DNA of 64,000 bases from Bosea beijingensis (GTDB lineage: Bacteria; Pseudomonadota; Alphaproteobacteria; Rhizobiales; Beijerinckiaceae), in contig NZ_CP132359.1 in NCBI RefSeq assembly GCF_030758975.1, positions 2,762,782 through 2,826,781 on the forward strand. The letters run 5' to 3'. Positions 43,718 to 53,770 of the stretch are shown here, one piece after another. Below the pieces are notes generated by a model that saw only the letters and a list, made by a program, of their open reading frames with translations, was not told the DNA's origin and searched no databases. How positions within the stretch are numbered: the stretch's first letter is position 1; each line of letters begins with the position of its first letter. The translations under genes were made by a program, and so were the position numbers.

Positions 43718-44848
43718 ATGCGCATCCTCACGCTTGCCTGCTCGCTCGCCGCGCTGATCGTGGCATCGCCGCTATCCGCGCAGACACTCAACGTCGCCTC
43801 CGCCGGCGACCAGAACATGGTCGACTACGTCAAGGATTATCTCGGGCCGATGTTCGAGAAGGCCAATCCCGGCGTGAAGGTCGTCTCGGTCGGCACCGGC
43901 CCGGGCGATTCCGGCTCGCAGAAGATCTACGAGAAGCTCGACGCCCAGAAGGGCGCGGCCACGACCGATTTCGACGTCGTCGTCATCCACCAGAAGGCCG
44001 CAGGCCAGATGGTCAAGGAAGGCCTGCTCAACAAGTACACGGGCAATGTCGAGACGGCGAAGCTCGCCACCGGCGACGCGGCGAAGAATTCTCTCGGCAC
44101 CGATGTCGGGGGCTTCGTCATCCCGATGTTCCAGTCGCAGACCGCGCTCGCCTACAATGCCGACATGGTCAAGACGCCGCCGGCGACCTTCGCGGAACTC
44201 GCCGACTGGGCCAGGAAGAACCCGAAGCAGTTCGGCTATAACGGCATCAAGGGCGGCATGTCCGGTGTCTCCTTCGTCGCGGGTTGGGTCTATGCCTTCG
44301 GCGGCGACGCCGAGAAGCTGATGAAGGGCCCCTATGACGCGGCCACCAAGACGAGCTGGGACAAGGCCTTCGCCGACCTCAAGGAGTTCAACAAGAACGC
44401 CGTCATCACCCCCGGCAATGCCGGCACGCTCGACATGCTGAACCGGGGCGAGATCGCGATCGGCCCGGTCTGGGTCGACATGTTCTATTCCTGGCAGGCC
44501 GACGGCAAGCTGCCCCCGAACATGAAGCTCAAGCTCGTCTCGCCCGGCATGCCCGGCCAACCGATGTACTATGCCGTACCGGAGAAATCGGCCCAGAAGA
44601 AGCTGGCCGAGGCCTTCATCGCGCTCGCGACCTCGCCGCAGGTGCAGGCCGACGGCATCGTCAAGAAGTTCAACTGGTATCCGGGCATCGACGCCAAGAA
44701 CCTCGAAGGCAAGCTCGACAAGGCCGCCTGGGACAAGCTCTTCACCGACGTCACCCCGGCCGAGCTCGCCCAGAACGGCAAGCCCTTCCCGATCGCGCCC
44801 TACTTCAACGACATCCTCGAGGGCTACGAGAAGAAGGTCGCGAACTGA
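43718..44848 (+). CDS. ABC transporter extracellular solute-binding protein (family 1 type)
   Basis: 376 residues with an N-terminal signal peptide (MRILTLACSLAALIVA, cleavage probably near Ala-Gln at 21-23). The mature part has the two-lobe binding-protein pattern of the PotD/iron/thiosulfate-like cluster: NVASAGDQNMVDYVKD, a central VGGFVIPMFQSQTALAYNAD and FYSWQADGKLPPN. Periplasmic. It follows the ATPase by 15 bp. The substrate is unknown; the aldo/keto reductase downstream makes a sugar or polyol possible but not shown. Confidence 0.88.
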   Translation: MRILTLACSLAALIVASPLSAQTLNVASAGDQNMVDYVKDYLGPMFEKANPGVKVVSVGTGPGDSGSQKIYEKLDAQKGAATTDFDVVVIHQKAAGQMVKEGLLNKYTGNVETAKLATGDAAKNSLGTDVGGFVIPMFQSQTALAYNADMVKTPPATFAELADWARKNPKQFGYNGIKGGMSGVSFVAGWVYAFGGDAEKLMKGPYDAATKTSWDKAFADLKEFNKNAVITPGNAGTLDMLNRGEIAIGPVWVDMFYSWQADGKLPPNMKLKLVSPGMPGQPMYYAVPEKSAQKKLAEAFIALATSPQVQADGIVKKFNWYPGIDAKNLEGKLDKAAWDKLFTDVTPAELAQNGKPFPIAPYFNDILEGYEKKVAN

Positions 44849-44882
44849 GCCATTCGCTTCCGGGATGATGCGGGAATCTCCC

Positions 44883-44989
44883 CGTCATCCCAGACGCAGT
44901 GAAGCGGAGATCCGGGATCCATCCTGGAGCTCCGCAGTCCTTCGATGGATCCCGGATCGGCGCCGCTTCGCGGCTTGTCCGGGATGACG
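44883..44989. repeat. Intergenic palindromic repeat element, copy 2 (inverted relative to copy 1)
   Basis: Outer arms CGTCATCCC (44883-44891) and GGGATGACG (44981-44989), inner perfect 15-bp arms at 44909-44923 and 44944-44958. The right half (about 44944-44989), reverse-complemented, is nearly identical to 2500-2546. It lies inside the importer operon, between the binding-protein and permease genes, so it probably forms a hairpin in the mRNA and could set expression differences between them. Confidence 0.85.
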
Positions 44990-45018
44990 GCGCAGAGCTT
45001 CAGGAGCGGTCGCGCAGA

Positions 45019-45855
45019 ATGTCCCTTTCCCAACGCAATCTCGCCCTGCTGCTGATCGCGCCCGGCCTCGCGCTCGTCGCGGCGCTGTTCCTCTATCCGC
45101 TCTGCTTCTCGCTGATCTCGGCCTTCACCGGCCCGCAAGGCGGCTTCTCGCTGCAGGCCTTCGGCAAGGCCTGGGAGCTCTACTCCGGCGACGTCGTCTT
45201 CACCGTCGTCATCGTGCTCGCTTCCTGCTTCTTCACCGGGCTTGCCGCCATCATCATCGCCGGCACGCTGACGCTCGGCGAGAACCGCTGGATCGTCGGC
45301 ACGCTGAAGGCGCTCTATCGCTGGCCGCTCTTCATCCCTTTCATCGTCGCGGCGCAGTGCATGCGCACCTTCCTGGCCAAGAACGGCTTGATGAACAACA
45401 GCTTCGTCTCGCTCGGCCTGATCGAGCCGCTGCAGGCCGTGAGCTATCTGGACTGGCGCGGCATCATCGCGACCTTCGTCTGGAAGCAGACGCCCTTCGT
45501 CGCGCTGCTCTTGGCCGGCGCGCTCGCCTCACTCGACCGCGCCACGCTGGAAGCCGGCCGCAATCTCGGGGCATCGCGGATGCGCGTCCTCGTCGAGCTC
45601 GCCTTGCCGCAGGTGATGCCGCAGCTCCTCGTCGCGCTCGTCCTCTCCTTCGTGACGATGCTCTCGGTGCTCTCCGTGCCGATGATGGTCGCGGGCTCGC
45701 AGCCGACCATGCTGACCGTCGACATGGCCTTCCGCATCAACGCCTATGGCGACTACGCTACGGCCAATGCGCTCGGCGTCATCACCTATCTGATCTCGGC
45801 TGGCGCTGCGATCATCTATCTCAAGCGCGGCATGGCCAAGGAGAACACGCCATGA
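45019..45855 (+). CDS. ABC transporter permease (first)
   Basis: 278-residue inner-membrane permease, about six helices. The permease-ATPase contact (EAA-like) loop is visible as ATLEAGRNLGASRMRVLVELALPQVMPQ. ATG 45019 is used, with AGGAG upstream; the longer frame runs into the palindromic repeat. It ends with an ATGA overlap with the second permease. Confidence 0.9.
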   Translation: MSLSQRNLALLLIAPGLALVAALFLYPLCFSLISAFTGPQGGFSLQAFGKAWELYSGDVVFTVVIVLASCFFTGLAAIIIAGTLTLGENRWIVGTLKALYRWPLFIPFIVAAQCMRTFLAKNGLMNNSFVSLGLIEPLQAVSYLDWRGIIATFVWKQTPFVALLLAGALASLDRATLEAGRNLGASRMRVLVELALPQVMPQLLVALVLSFVTMLSVLSVPMMVAGSQPTMLTVDMAFRINAYGDYATANALGVITYLISAGAAIIYLKRGMAKENTP

Positions 45856-46667
45856 TCCGCGTTGCCTCCGGCCTGCGCATGGTCCTTGCGGCCTTCGCGC
45901 TCGCGGCCTTCGCCTTCTTCCTGATCGGGCCGCTGGTCAACCTGGCGCTCTGGTCGGTCGCCGAGCGCTGGTACACGCCCTACAAGCTGCCGGTCGTCTA
46001 CGGCACGCGCTACTGGGAGCAGGTCTTCCGCCCGACGGGCGACGCCATGGCTTCGCTCGCGACCTCGGTCTGGATTGCGGTGCTGACGGTGCTCCTCGCC
46101 CTCGCGCTCTCGATCCCCGCAGGCTACGCGCTGGCGCGGCTCAAGCTGCCGGCGCGCGCCTTCTTCATGGTGCTCTTCCTGCTGCCGCAGGCCTTCCCCT
46201 CCGTCGCGATCTACATCAACGTCGCCCGCGTCTTCTACAATATCGGCATCAACGGCACGGTCTTCGCCGTCGTCCTCGTCCATGCCGCGCATGGCCTCGT
46301 CTACTCCGTCTGGATCGCGGCAGCCGCCTTCGCCGCCGTGGACAAGGACCTGGAGCTCGCCGCGCGTAATATCGGGGCCTCGCCGCTGAAGACCTTCTTC
46401 TCGGTGACGCTGCCCTTGGCGGCGCCGGGCATCATCGCCAGCGGCATCTTCGTCTTCCTGGAATCGCTCGACGAGTTCACCGGCACCTTCTTCGTCGGCG
46501 TGCCGCAGGTCACGACCCTGCCGCTGCTGCTCTACAATGCGGCGATGGGCGGAAATTATCAGGTCGCCTCGATCACGGCGCTGATCCTGCTCGTGCCCTC
46601 GGTGCTGTTCATGCTGTTCATCGAGCGCTTCCTGCGGGCCGATGTGCTCGCCAAGGTCGGGGCCTGA
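45852..46667 (+). CDS. ABC transporter permease (second)
   Basis: 271-residue inner-membrane permease with about six helices. EAA-like loop LELAARNIGASPLKTFFSVTLPLAAPG. The ATG overlaps the first permease stop by 4 bp, so the two are translated together and probably form the heterodimeric membrane channel. A stem-loop follows at 46670-46693. Belongs with the ATPase and binding protein upstream. Confidence 0.9.
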   Translation: MIRVASGLRMVLAAFALAAFAFFLIGPLVNLALWSVAERWYTPYKLPVVYGTRYWEQVFRPTGDAMASLATSVWIAVLTVLLALALSIPAGYALARLKLPARAFFMVLFLLPQAFPSVAIYINVARVFYNIGINGTVFAVVLVHAAHGLVYSVWIAAAAFAAVDKDLELAARNIGASPLKTFFSVTLPLAAPGIIASGIFVFLESLDEFTGTFFVGVPQVTTLPLLLYNAAMGGNYQVASITALILLVPSVLFMLFIERFLRADVLAKVGA

Positions 46668-46669
46668 GG

Positions 46670-46693
46670 CGAGGGCGGGCTTGCGCGCCCTCG
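46670..46693 (+). terminator. Stem-loop after the importer permeases (possible terminator)
   Basis: CGAGGGCG (46670-46677), 8-nt loop, CGCCCTCG (46686-46693), two bases after the permease stop. There is no T-run, so it may slow RNA decay or act in Rho-dependent termination rather than terminate by itself. Confidence 0.45.
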
Positions 46694-46738
46694 GGCGATC
46701 CGCAACTCTGCCGCTCCCTCCTGCCTTGCGGACCTGTG

Positions 46739-47791
46739 ATGACGAACGCTGCTGAACCCTCCCGGTCCGGGACGAAACCGGGTCCCGTTCCGCGCGGGCG
46801 TCCTTTCGCGGGCCTCACCCCCAGCCTGATCGGCTTCGGCGGCGCGCCGCTCGGCGATCTCTATGGTCACCTTGACGAGGTCACGGCGCAGGACACGGTC
46901 CGCACCGCGCTCGCGGCCGGTATCAATCTCGTCGACACCTCGCCGCTCTACGGACACGGCCTATCCGAACACCGCATCGGGGCCGCGCTGCGCAGCGTGC
47001 CGCGTGAAAGCGTCATCGTCTCGACCAAGGTCGGTCGCTGGATGCAGGCCGGCAAGTCGAAGCGCGACGGCTCGGGCTATGCCGGCGGCCTGCCGCATCC
47101 GGCGGTGATCGACTATTCCTATGACGGCGCGATGCGCTCCTTCGAGCAGTCGCTGCTCCGGCTCGGCACCGATCATATCGATATCCTGCTGATCCACGAC
47201 GTCGATGTCTGGACCCATGGCGACCGGATGGAGCAGCGCTTCACCGAAGCCATGGACGGTGCCTATCGCGCACTGGAGAAGCTGCGCGCATCCGGCGCGG
47301 TCAAGGCGATCGGCGTCGGCGTCAACGAAGCCGAGATGTGCGTGCGCTTCGCCCGCGCAGGGGATTTCGACGTGATGATGCTGGCCGGCCGCTATTCGCT
47401 GCTGGAGCAAGGCGCGCTAACGGAATTCCTGCCGCTGGCACTGGAGAAGAAGATCGCGGTGATGCTCGCCGGCGTCTTCAATTCCGGCATCCTCGCGACG
47501 GGTGCCAGGCCCGGCGCCTTCTACAACTACAAGCCGGCGCCGCCCAAGGTGCTGGCGCGTGTCGCCCGGATCGAGGCGGTCTGCGCCAGCCATGGCGTCG
47601 CCCTGCCGCAAGCCGCGCTCGCCTTCTGTGCAGCTCATCCGGCTGTGGCGGCGATCGTGCTCGGCGCGGTGACGCCGCAGGAGGTCGCGCGCAATCTCGA
47701 CCTCGTCGCGCGGCCGGTGCCGGCCGCGCTCTGGCGTGATCTGAAGGCTGAAGGCCTGCTCGCGGCCGAAGCGCCTGTCCCCGAAGCCTGA
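46739..47791 (+). CDS. Aldo/keto reductase (sugar dehydrogenase-like)
   Basis: 350-residue NAD(P)-dependent oxidoreductase with a TIM-barrel fold. The AKR marks are GFGGAPLGDLYG, the catalytic set Asp/Tyr in NLVDTSPLYGHGLSE, STKVGRW, and the second barrel half with IHDVDVWTHGD. The pattern resembles the L-fucose/D-threo-aldose 1-dehydrogenase group of AKRs, which oxidise sugars to lactones; substrate not provable. It sits 71 bp after the ABC importer, which suggests that the importer may carry its substrate. Confidence 0.87.
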   Translation: MTNAAEPSRSGTKPGPVPRGRPFAGLTPSLIGFGGAPLGDLYGHLDEVTAQDTVRTALAAGINLVDTSPLYGHGLSEHRIGAALRSVPRESVIVSTKVGRWMQAGKSKRDGSGYAGGLPHPAVIDYSYDGAMRSFEQSLLRLGTDHIDILLIHDVDVWTHGDRMEQRFTEAMDGAYRALEKLRASGAVKAIGVGVNEAEMCVRFARAGDFDVMMLAGRYSLLEQGALTEFLPLALEKKIAVMLAGVFNSGILATGARPGAFYNYKPAPPKVLARVARIEAVCASHGVALPQAALAFCAAHPAVAAIVLGAVTPQEVARNLDLVARPVPAALWRDLKAEGLLAAEAPVPEA

Positions 47792-47793
47792 GC

Positions 47794-49068
47794 CTACTTC
47801 GTCGCCGCGCCGGTCGAGCCGAGATAGTCGACCGCGCAGGCGACATGCAGCTTCATCACCGCGATCGCCTCGTCGATGGTGACATGCTCCTCGTCGGTGC
47901 CCATGCTGATCGGCGATGGCCCGCAGATCAGGGCGGGGACGCCGCGCCAGCGCCAGTAGCGCGTATCGGTGCCGCCGAGGCTCGACACCGGCGGCGCGTC
48001 ATGGCCGAGCAACTCGCGGATATTGCCGCGCAGGATATTGGCCATCTCGCTGAACGGATCGGTCAGACTCGCCGGATAGCTGTGGTCCTCGTTCACGACC
48101 ATCTCGCAATCGGCCTCACGGGCGAGCGCTTCGAGATCGGCACGGATCGCGTCGCGGTCGGAGCCGATCGGGATGCGCATGTCCAGATGGGCGATGCAAT
48201 GCGTCGGGATCTGCGTCGCCTTCTGGCCGCCCTGCAGGATGCCGATATTGACGGTGATGCGCCTTGCGACATCGCCCGCGCCCTTGCCCAGATTGAGATC
48301 GGCCGCCGCGGTCGTCTCGGCCGAGGTCAGCACCGCGTCGATCTCGGGCGGCAGTTCCGCGAGCTTGAGATGATAGCGGTCATAGATCGCGGTCACGAGC
48401 CGGCTCACATCCGCGATCGGGTTGCGCGCGCGGTGGGCATAGCCGCCATGGCCGCCGATGCTCTTCGCCGAAAGCGAGAAGCGCAGCGTGCCCTTCTCGG
48501 TGAAGCGCAGGTTGGCGAGGCCGCTGGGTTCGCCATTGAGGCAGCAATCAGCCTCCATCTCGTCGCCGAATTCGTCGAACAGGTACTTCGTGCCGTAGCG
48601 CCCGCCAGACTGCTCGTCCGACACCACGGTCAGCGACAGCGCGCCGTTGAGCTTTTCGCGATGCGGATAGAGCTGGCAGAAGGCCAGGATCGAGGCGAGC
48701 GTCCCGGTCTTCATGTCGGAGGCGCCGCGGCCCATGATCTTGCCGTCGACGATATCGGCGTCCCAGAGCTTCTCGTTGGTGACCGGGAAGATATCCATAT
48801 GACCGTTGAGCATGAGATGGCGGCCGGGCTGGCCCGCCTCCCAGCGGCTGATGATGTTCGGCATCTCCGGCACAAAGGCCTCGGTGCGATGCGAGACGCC
48901 GGCCGCGTCGAGCAACTCGCGCACGAAGGCGGCAGCCTCGCGCGTATCGCCCGGCGGGTTGACGCTCCTGATACGTAGAAAGCGTCTGAGCAATGCGACG
49001 ATCTCGTCGCGGCGTGCATCGATCGCCTGAAGCAGTTCGGCTTTCAGGGCAGCTTTATCCGTGGGCAT
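47794..49068 (-). CDS. M20 family metallohydrolase (ArgE/DapE-like), with an altered metal ligand
   Basis: 424-residue amidohydrolase of the M20 family. Metal-site elements: His90 and Asp92 (NGHMD), Asp118 (GASDMK), general base Glu152, then Gln153 in SDEQSGG where the family normally has a second Glu ligand, a further Glu in NGEPSG and the C-terminal His in TDEEHVTIDE. The Gln codon is at 48610-48612. Start ATG 49068 (MPTDKAALKA). Same strand as the formamidase-like and GntR genes and convergent with the aldo/keto reductase. Substrate unknown; an N-acyl amino acid or peptide-like amide is usual for the family. Confidence 0.87.
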   Translation of the reverse strand: MPTDKAALKAELLQAIDARRDEIVALLRRFLRIRSVNPPGDTREAAAFVRELLDAAGVSHRTEAFVPEMPNIISRWEAGQPGRHLMLNGHMDIFPVTNEKLWDADIVDGKIMGRGASDMKTGTLASILAFCQLYPHREKLNGALSLTVVSDEQSGGRYGTKYLFDEFGDEMEADCCLNGEPSGLANLRFTEKGTLRFSLSAKSIGGHGGYAHRARNPIADVSRLVTAIYDRYHLKLAELPPEIDAVLTSAETTAAADLNLGKGAGDVARRITVNIGILQGGQKATQIPTHCIAHLDMRIPIGSDRDAIRADLEALAREADCEMVVNEDHSYPASLTDPFSEMANILRGNIRELLGHDAPPVSSLGGTDTRYWRWRGVPALICGPSPISMGTDEEHVTIDEAIAVMKLHVACAVDYLGSTGAATK

Positions 49069-49112
49069 GGTCGGTCTTCTGGGTCGGCGTTTCGAAGGAC
49101 GATGAAAGGCGC

Positions 49113-50045
49113 TCAGGTCCGGGAGCGGAACGACATCGCGTGGGTGAGTTCGGTTTTCTCCAGCCGGGCGGCGACGCAATAGGCGGGGTTGAAGACATTG
49201 GCGATGTCGTAGCGCACCGCCTGTCCGAGCAGATGGCTCGCCTCGATCGGGTCGACGCCCAGGGCATCGCCGACCCAGCGCAGCAGTTCCGTCGTGGCGA
49301 ATTGCAGGGGCTGGTCGAGCGGACGCCCGCTCGCGATCACCAGGAGGTCGGTTTCGGTCTCGCAGCGCGGCCAGCGCAGGTTCTGCTTCTTGACGAGCTT
49401 CACGGAGAATTCGACCTCGAACGAGGTCTCGACGCCGGTGCCGGCGATTTCGCCATCGCCCTGGCAGGCATGGCCGTCGCCGAGGAAGAACAGCGCGCCG
49501 TCGACGAAGACCGGGAAGGCGATGGTCGCGCCCGGCCCGAAAAGCCGGTAATCCATGTTGCCGCCATTGGCGCCGCTGGTCGCGGTCGAGATCGCCTGGC
49601 CGCGCTCAGGCGCGACGCCGAAGCAGCCCATCATCGGCGCGAGCGGGAAGCTCCAGTCCTTGATGCGGGCGGAGGGTTCCAGCAGCTTCACCGTGCCGGC
49701 CTGCGCATCAACAGCCCATTCGTAGCGCTCGCGCTTCGGCAGTTCGTGCAGCATTGCGGGGTCGAGCACGCCGGGCGCCAAGGGCGAATAGGTCCAGCCG
49801 GTCTTCCGGTTCGGCGTCATCCGCTCGATCGTGACGAGCAGCGCGTCGCCCGGCTCCGCGCCGGTGACGAAGAACGGACCGGTCATCGGGTTGCCGCGAG
49901 GGGCGTGCTGCTCACCATCGCCGCCGAAGCCTGCCGCATCGAGCGTGGTGGTGACGACGCTGTCGCCGCTGGCGATCTCCAGCACCGGCGGCAAGGTGGC
50001 GAGCACGTTCGAGTAGCTTGTCGGAACGAAGTGATGGCGCGCCAT
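49113..50045 (-). CDS. Acetamidase/formamidase family protein
   Basis: 310-residue protein of the FmdA/AmdA family, which hydrolyses small amides such as formamide or acetamide. Family marks: GDSVVTTTLDAAG near the N-terminus, HAPRGNPMTGPFFVTGAEPGDAL, the MMGCFGVAP segment and the ligand stretch FFLGDGHACQGDGEIAGTGVE. Start ATG 50045 with AGGAAGG upstream; the longer frame is unsupported. Placed between an M20 hydrolase and a GntR regulator, all transcribed leftwards, which fits amide catabolism; substrate not shown. Confidence 0.88.
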   Translation of the reverse strand: MARHHFVPTSYSNVLATLPPVLEIASGDSVVTTTLDAAGFGGDGEQHAPRGNPMTGPFFVTGAEPGDALLVTIERMTPNRKTGWTYSPLAPGVLDPAMLHELPKRERYEWAVDAQAGTVKLLEPSARIKDWSFPLAPMMGCFGVAPERGQAISTATSGANGGNMDYRLFGPGATIAFPVFVDGALFFLGDGHACQGDGEIAGTGVETSFEVEFSVKLVKKQNLRWPRCETETDLLVIASGRPLDQPLQFATTELLRWVGDALGVDPIEASHLLGQAVRYDIANVFNPAYCVAARLEKTELTHAMSFRSRT

Positions 50046-50195
50046 GGAAGCCTTCCTGAGCCGGGTCCGCGTCTGTCCTGCGGTGACCGTAGGAGCAAGC
50101 TCTCGGCTTGAGAAGCGTTCACGGACGAACAGGTGCCTTGCGTGGCGGTCGGCAGGTGCCGTCGCCAAGGCGCGTGCGTCTACATCGGGCCGGCC

Positions 50196-50876
50196 TCAGA
50201 TGCGCTCGAAGTCGTAGTACTTCACGTACCAGGTGCTGGCGCAGAAGATGTCTTCCATGATCTTCGCCTTCAGCGCGGCGGCGTCGCGGTTGCGGGCGGC
50301 TTCGATGATCGCCTCGTGCTCGGCGAGGCCGGTGTGATGCAGCGACATGCCGTCCACCGTTCCGGTCAGGCTGGCATTGAGGATCGGACCCGCGCGCAGC
50401 CAGAGCGTCTTGATGAGCCGCGACAGAATCGGTGACTGGGCCCGGTCATAGATCGTGAAATGGAACTCCCGGTTCCAGGGCAGGATCTTCTCGGTGTCGC
50501 GGGCCATGACGGCTTCGGCCATCCCCGCGTTGGTATGGACGAGATAGTCGATATCGGCATCGGTCAGGTTGGCCGCGGCCTCCTCGGCGGCCATGCCTTC
50601 GAGGTTCATGCGGATCGCCGTGAGCTGCCGATAATCCTCGCGGCTCGTCTTCGGAATCCGCGCCGAGCGATTATGCAGCATCTCGATGGCGCCTTCGGCG
50701 GCGAGATTCTGCATGGCTTCGCGCACCGGCACCAGGCTGGTCTGGCTGACCTCCGCGATAGCGCTGATCTTCAGCACGTCTCCCGGCGCGTATTCGCCCC
50801 GCATGATCGCTTCGCAGAGCTGGTTATAGACCTGCTCGCGCAAGCTCACGGCGACGATCGGAGTCTTCAACGGCAT
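50196..50876 (-). CDS. GntR family transcriptional regulator (FadR/FCD subfamily)
   Basis: 226 residues: N-terminal winged helix-turn-helix (about 8-75; LREQVYNQLCEAIMRGEYAPGD) and a C-terminal all-helical FCD ligand domain (about 85-215) with metal/ligand His residues (for example EFHFTIYD). Divergent from the branched-chain-type importer operon, with the promoter and palindromes in the 122-bp gap, so it probably controls both sides in response to a carboxylate. Confidence 0.92.
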   Translation of the reverse strand: MPLKTPIVAVSLREQVYNQLCEAIMRGEYAPGDVLKISAIAEVSQTSLVPVREAMQNLAAEGAIEMLHNRSARIPKTSREDYRQLTAIRMNLEGMAAEEAAANLTDADIDYLVHTNAGMAEAVMARDTEKILPWNREFHFTIYDRAQSPILSRLIKTLWLRAGPILNASLTGTVDGMSLHHTGLAEHEAIIEAARNRDAAALKAKIMEDIFCASTWYVKYYDFERI

Positions 50877-50901
50877 CTGGATCCAACCTTCTTTTCAATT
50901 T

Positions 50902-50950
50902 TCATATATGATCGATGATCGATTGACAACGTGCCGAGCACCCCTATAGT
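50902..50950 (+). promoter_or_regulatory. Promoter of the importer operon with overlapping operator-like palindromes
   Basis: TTGACA (50923-50928), 16-bp spacer, TATAGT (50945-50950): a good sigma-70 type promoter reading toward the gene at 50999. Upstream and overlapping the -35 are the palindrome TCATATATGA (50902-50911) and two adjacent ATCGAT palindromes (50911-50916 and 50918-50923). The position, between the divergent GntR and importer genes and covering the -35, suits repression by the GntR protein. Promoter well supported by sequence; regulator assignment is inference. Confidence 0.72.
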
Positions 50951-50998
50951 CGCGATCCAAGAAAAGACGTCGAGGAACGCAATCACGAGGGGAGCACG

Positions 50999-52228
50999 AT
51001 GTTCAGTCTGCGCAAGGTGGCGCTGGCCACAGGTTTTGCCTTGTCCATGGCAGGGGCGGCTTTCGCCCAGCAAGATCTCGTCCGTATCGGTGCAATCGCA
51101 CCGCTATCGGGACCCGCTGCAAATCTTGGCATTTCGATGAAGCAGGCTTTCGAGATCGTCGCAAAGGAAGCCAATGCTGCCGGCGGCGTCGAGATCGACG
51201 GAAAGAAGCGCAATATCTCCTTCCTGTTCGAGGACAGCCAGGGCAAGCCGGAGCTCGGGCTCGCGGCAGCCCAGAAGCTGCTGACGCGCGACAATGTCGA
51301 TGCGCTCTTCCACAGCCTCGTCGCCTCTTCGGTCGCTCTGGCCGTGATGGAGCTGGCACCGAGCTTCCCCGACAAGCTCTTTCTGAGCGGGCAGAACGTC
51401 TCGATCCAGATCGCACGGAAGATCGCTGCCGAGCCCAAGAAATACGCCAATGTCTGGAAGCCCGGCTGGAATTCGGATGCCTATGCCGCGACCGTCGCGG
51501 GCCTGCTCGCCTCGCTCGAAAAGGACGCCAAAGTCAATCTCGGCGGCAAGACCGTCGCCTTCATCGTCGAGGATACCGATTACGGCGCCTCGAACCAGGA
51601 CGACATCCTGAAGCTGCTGACGGCGGCCGGCTGGAAGAGCGGCGGCACCGAGGTCGTGCCCGTCGGCAATTCGGATTTCTATCCGCAGCTCGCGAAGCTC
51701 TCCGCCAGCAAGCCCGATGTCGTGGTTTCCGTGTTCACGGCTGCCAATTCCGGCATCGCGCTGGTCAAGCAACTGAAGGAGCGCGGGCTGAAATCCCTGC
51801 ATATCGCCGTGCCCTACGGCAATTATACCGAATTCATGGCCGGGTCCGGCAACGAGAAGAACGGCCTCCTGTCCGTGCCGCTGATCTACGACCCCGCCAA
51901 CAACCCGTCACACCGGGCTTTTGCCGAACGGTTGCAGACCGAGCTCAACGTCAAGATCAGCCAGGACCATGCGCTGGGCTATTGCATCGGCAACGTCATG
52001 ATCGACGCCATGAAGCGGGCCAAGACGCTCGATTTCGACAAGCTCAACGCGGCGATGGCGGCGACCGACTACAAATGCATGCTCGGCCGCTGGGTCTTCG
52101 ATCCCAAGACCCATTCGCCGATGATGGGCTCCGAGTATCTCGCCCTTCCGGCCAGCCAGATCCAGGGCGGCGAACACCGCGCCATCTGGCCGGCGGCGGC
52201 TGCTACGGCGGCTTACCAGCCGCAATAG
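50999..52228 (+). CDS. ABC transporter substrate-binding protein (LivK-like, branched-chain type)
   Basis: 409 residues with a signal peptide (about 1-23, ending AGAAFAQ). The receptor-type fold is shown by VRIGAIAPLSGPAANLGISMKQAFEIVA at the mature N-terminus and KPDVVVSVFTAANSGIALVKQ. Periplasmic. A strong site (GAGGGGAG) precedes ATG 50999. First gene of the operon with two ATPases and two permeases. Binding proteins of this type take amino acids, amides, urea or aromatic acids, so the specificity is open. Confidence 0.9.
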   Translation: MFSLRKVALATGFALSMAGAAFAQQDLVRIGAIAPLSGPAANLGISMKQAFEIVAKEANAAGGVEIDGKKRNISFLFEDSQGKPELGLAAAQKLLTRDNVDALFHSLVASSVALAVMELAPSFPDKLFLSGQNVSIQIARKIAAEPKKYANVWKPGWNSDAYAATVAGLLASLEKDAKVNLGGKTVAFIVEDTDYGASNQDDILKLLTAAGWKSGGTEVVPVGNSDFYPQLAKLSASKPDVVVSVFTAANSGIALVKQLKERGLKSLHIAVPYGNYTEFMAGSGNEKNGLLSVPLIYDPANNPSHRAFAERLQTELNVKISQDHALGYCIGNVMIDAMKRAKTLDFDKLNAAMAATDYKCMLGRWVFDPKTHSPMMGSEYLALPASQIQGGEHRAIWPAAAATAAYQPQ

Positions 52229-52314
52229 GCCCGACAGAGGCATCACCGCAGTGACAAGCCGCGCGGTTCTCCGCGCGGCACGGACCCCGCACGTGAAACA
52301 GGTGAGCTCAAGCG

Positions 52315-53029
<715 letters not shown>

Positions 53030-53037
<8 letters not shown>

Positions 53038-53770
53038 GGTCGAGAACCTCAACGTCCATTACGGCAGCACCCAGATCCTCTGGAACGTCTCGCTGCAGGT
53101 TGCGCCGGGCGAGATCGCCGCGATCATGGGTCCGAACGGGTCGGGCAAGAGCACGATTCTGAAGGCGATCATCGGCCTGGTGAAGGCGAGTTCCGGCGCG
53201 GTGACCCTCGATGGCGAGACGCTGCTCGGCGTGCCCACGCACGAAATGCTCGCCCGCCGCGTCGGCCTGATCATGGAGCGGCGCTGCCTTTTCCCGGCGA
53301 TGAGCGTGATGGAGAACGTGCGCATGGGCGCCTTCCATCCCGTGGCGGCCGCCCAGTTCGACGCGAATCTCGCCTGGGTCCGGCAGCTCTTCCCGCTGAT
53401 CGACGAGAAGGCGAACGCGGCGGCCGGTCAGCTCTCCGGCGGCCAGCAGCAGATGGTGGCCATCGCGCGCGGGCTGATGGGCGCGCCGCGCTACCTGATG
53501 ATGGACGAGCCCTTCCTCGGCCTCTCGCCGAAGATCGTCGACCAGATCGCCGATGTGATGAGCGCCGTGAGGGATCGCGGAATCGCTGTGATCTTCAACG
53601 AGCAGAACGCACATCTGTCCTTCTCGCTGGCCGACCGGGGCTACCTGCTCGAAAGCGGCCGCATCGTCATCGAAGGCTCGGGGCTGGGCATGCTCGAGAA
53701 CGAGACCATCCGGCAGGTCTATCTGGGGATGGAGACGGCGGGGCAGGCTGGAGATGGCCATGTCGTCTGA
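53030..53770 (+). CDS. Branched-chain-type ABC transporter ATP-binding protein (LivF-like)
   Basis: 246 residues: Walker A GPNGSGKST, signature LSGGQQQMVAIARGL, Walker B LMMDEPFLGLSP, and the LivF-type C-terminus (YLGMET). The start ATG 53030 lies inside the last codons of the LivG-like gene, and the end overlaps the LivH-like permease by 17 bp. Tight overlaps show one coupled operon. Confidence 0.93.

Noticed and set aside
42587..46667. Naming the ABC importer as iron or spermidine uptake
   Set aside because: The ATPase type is shared by several substrate classes, and the binding protein has no decisive substrate residue that I can recognise.
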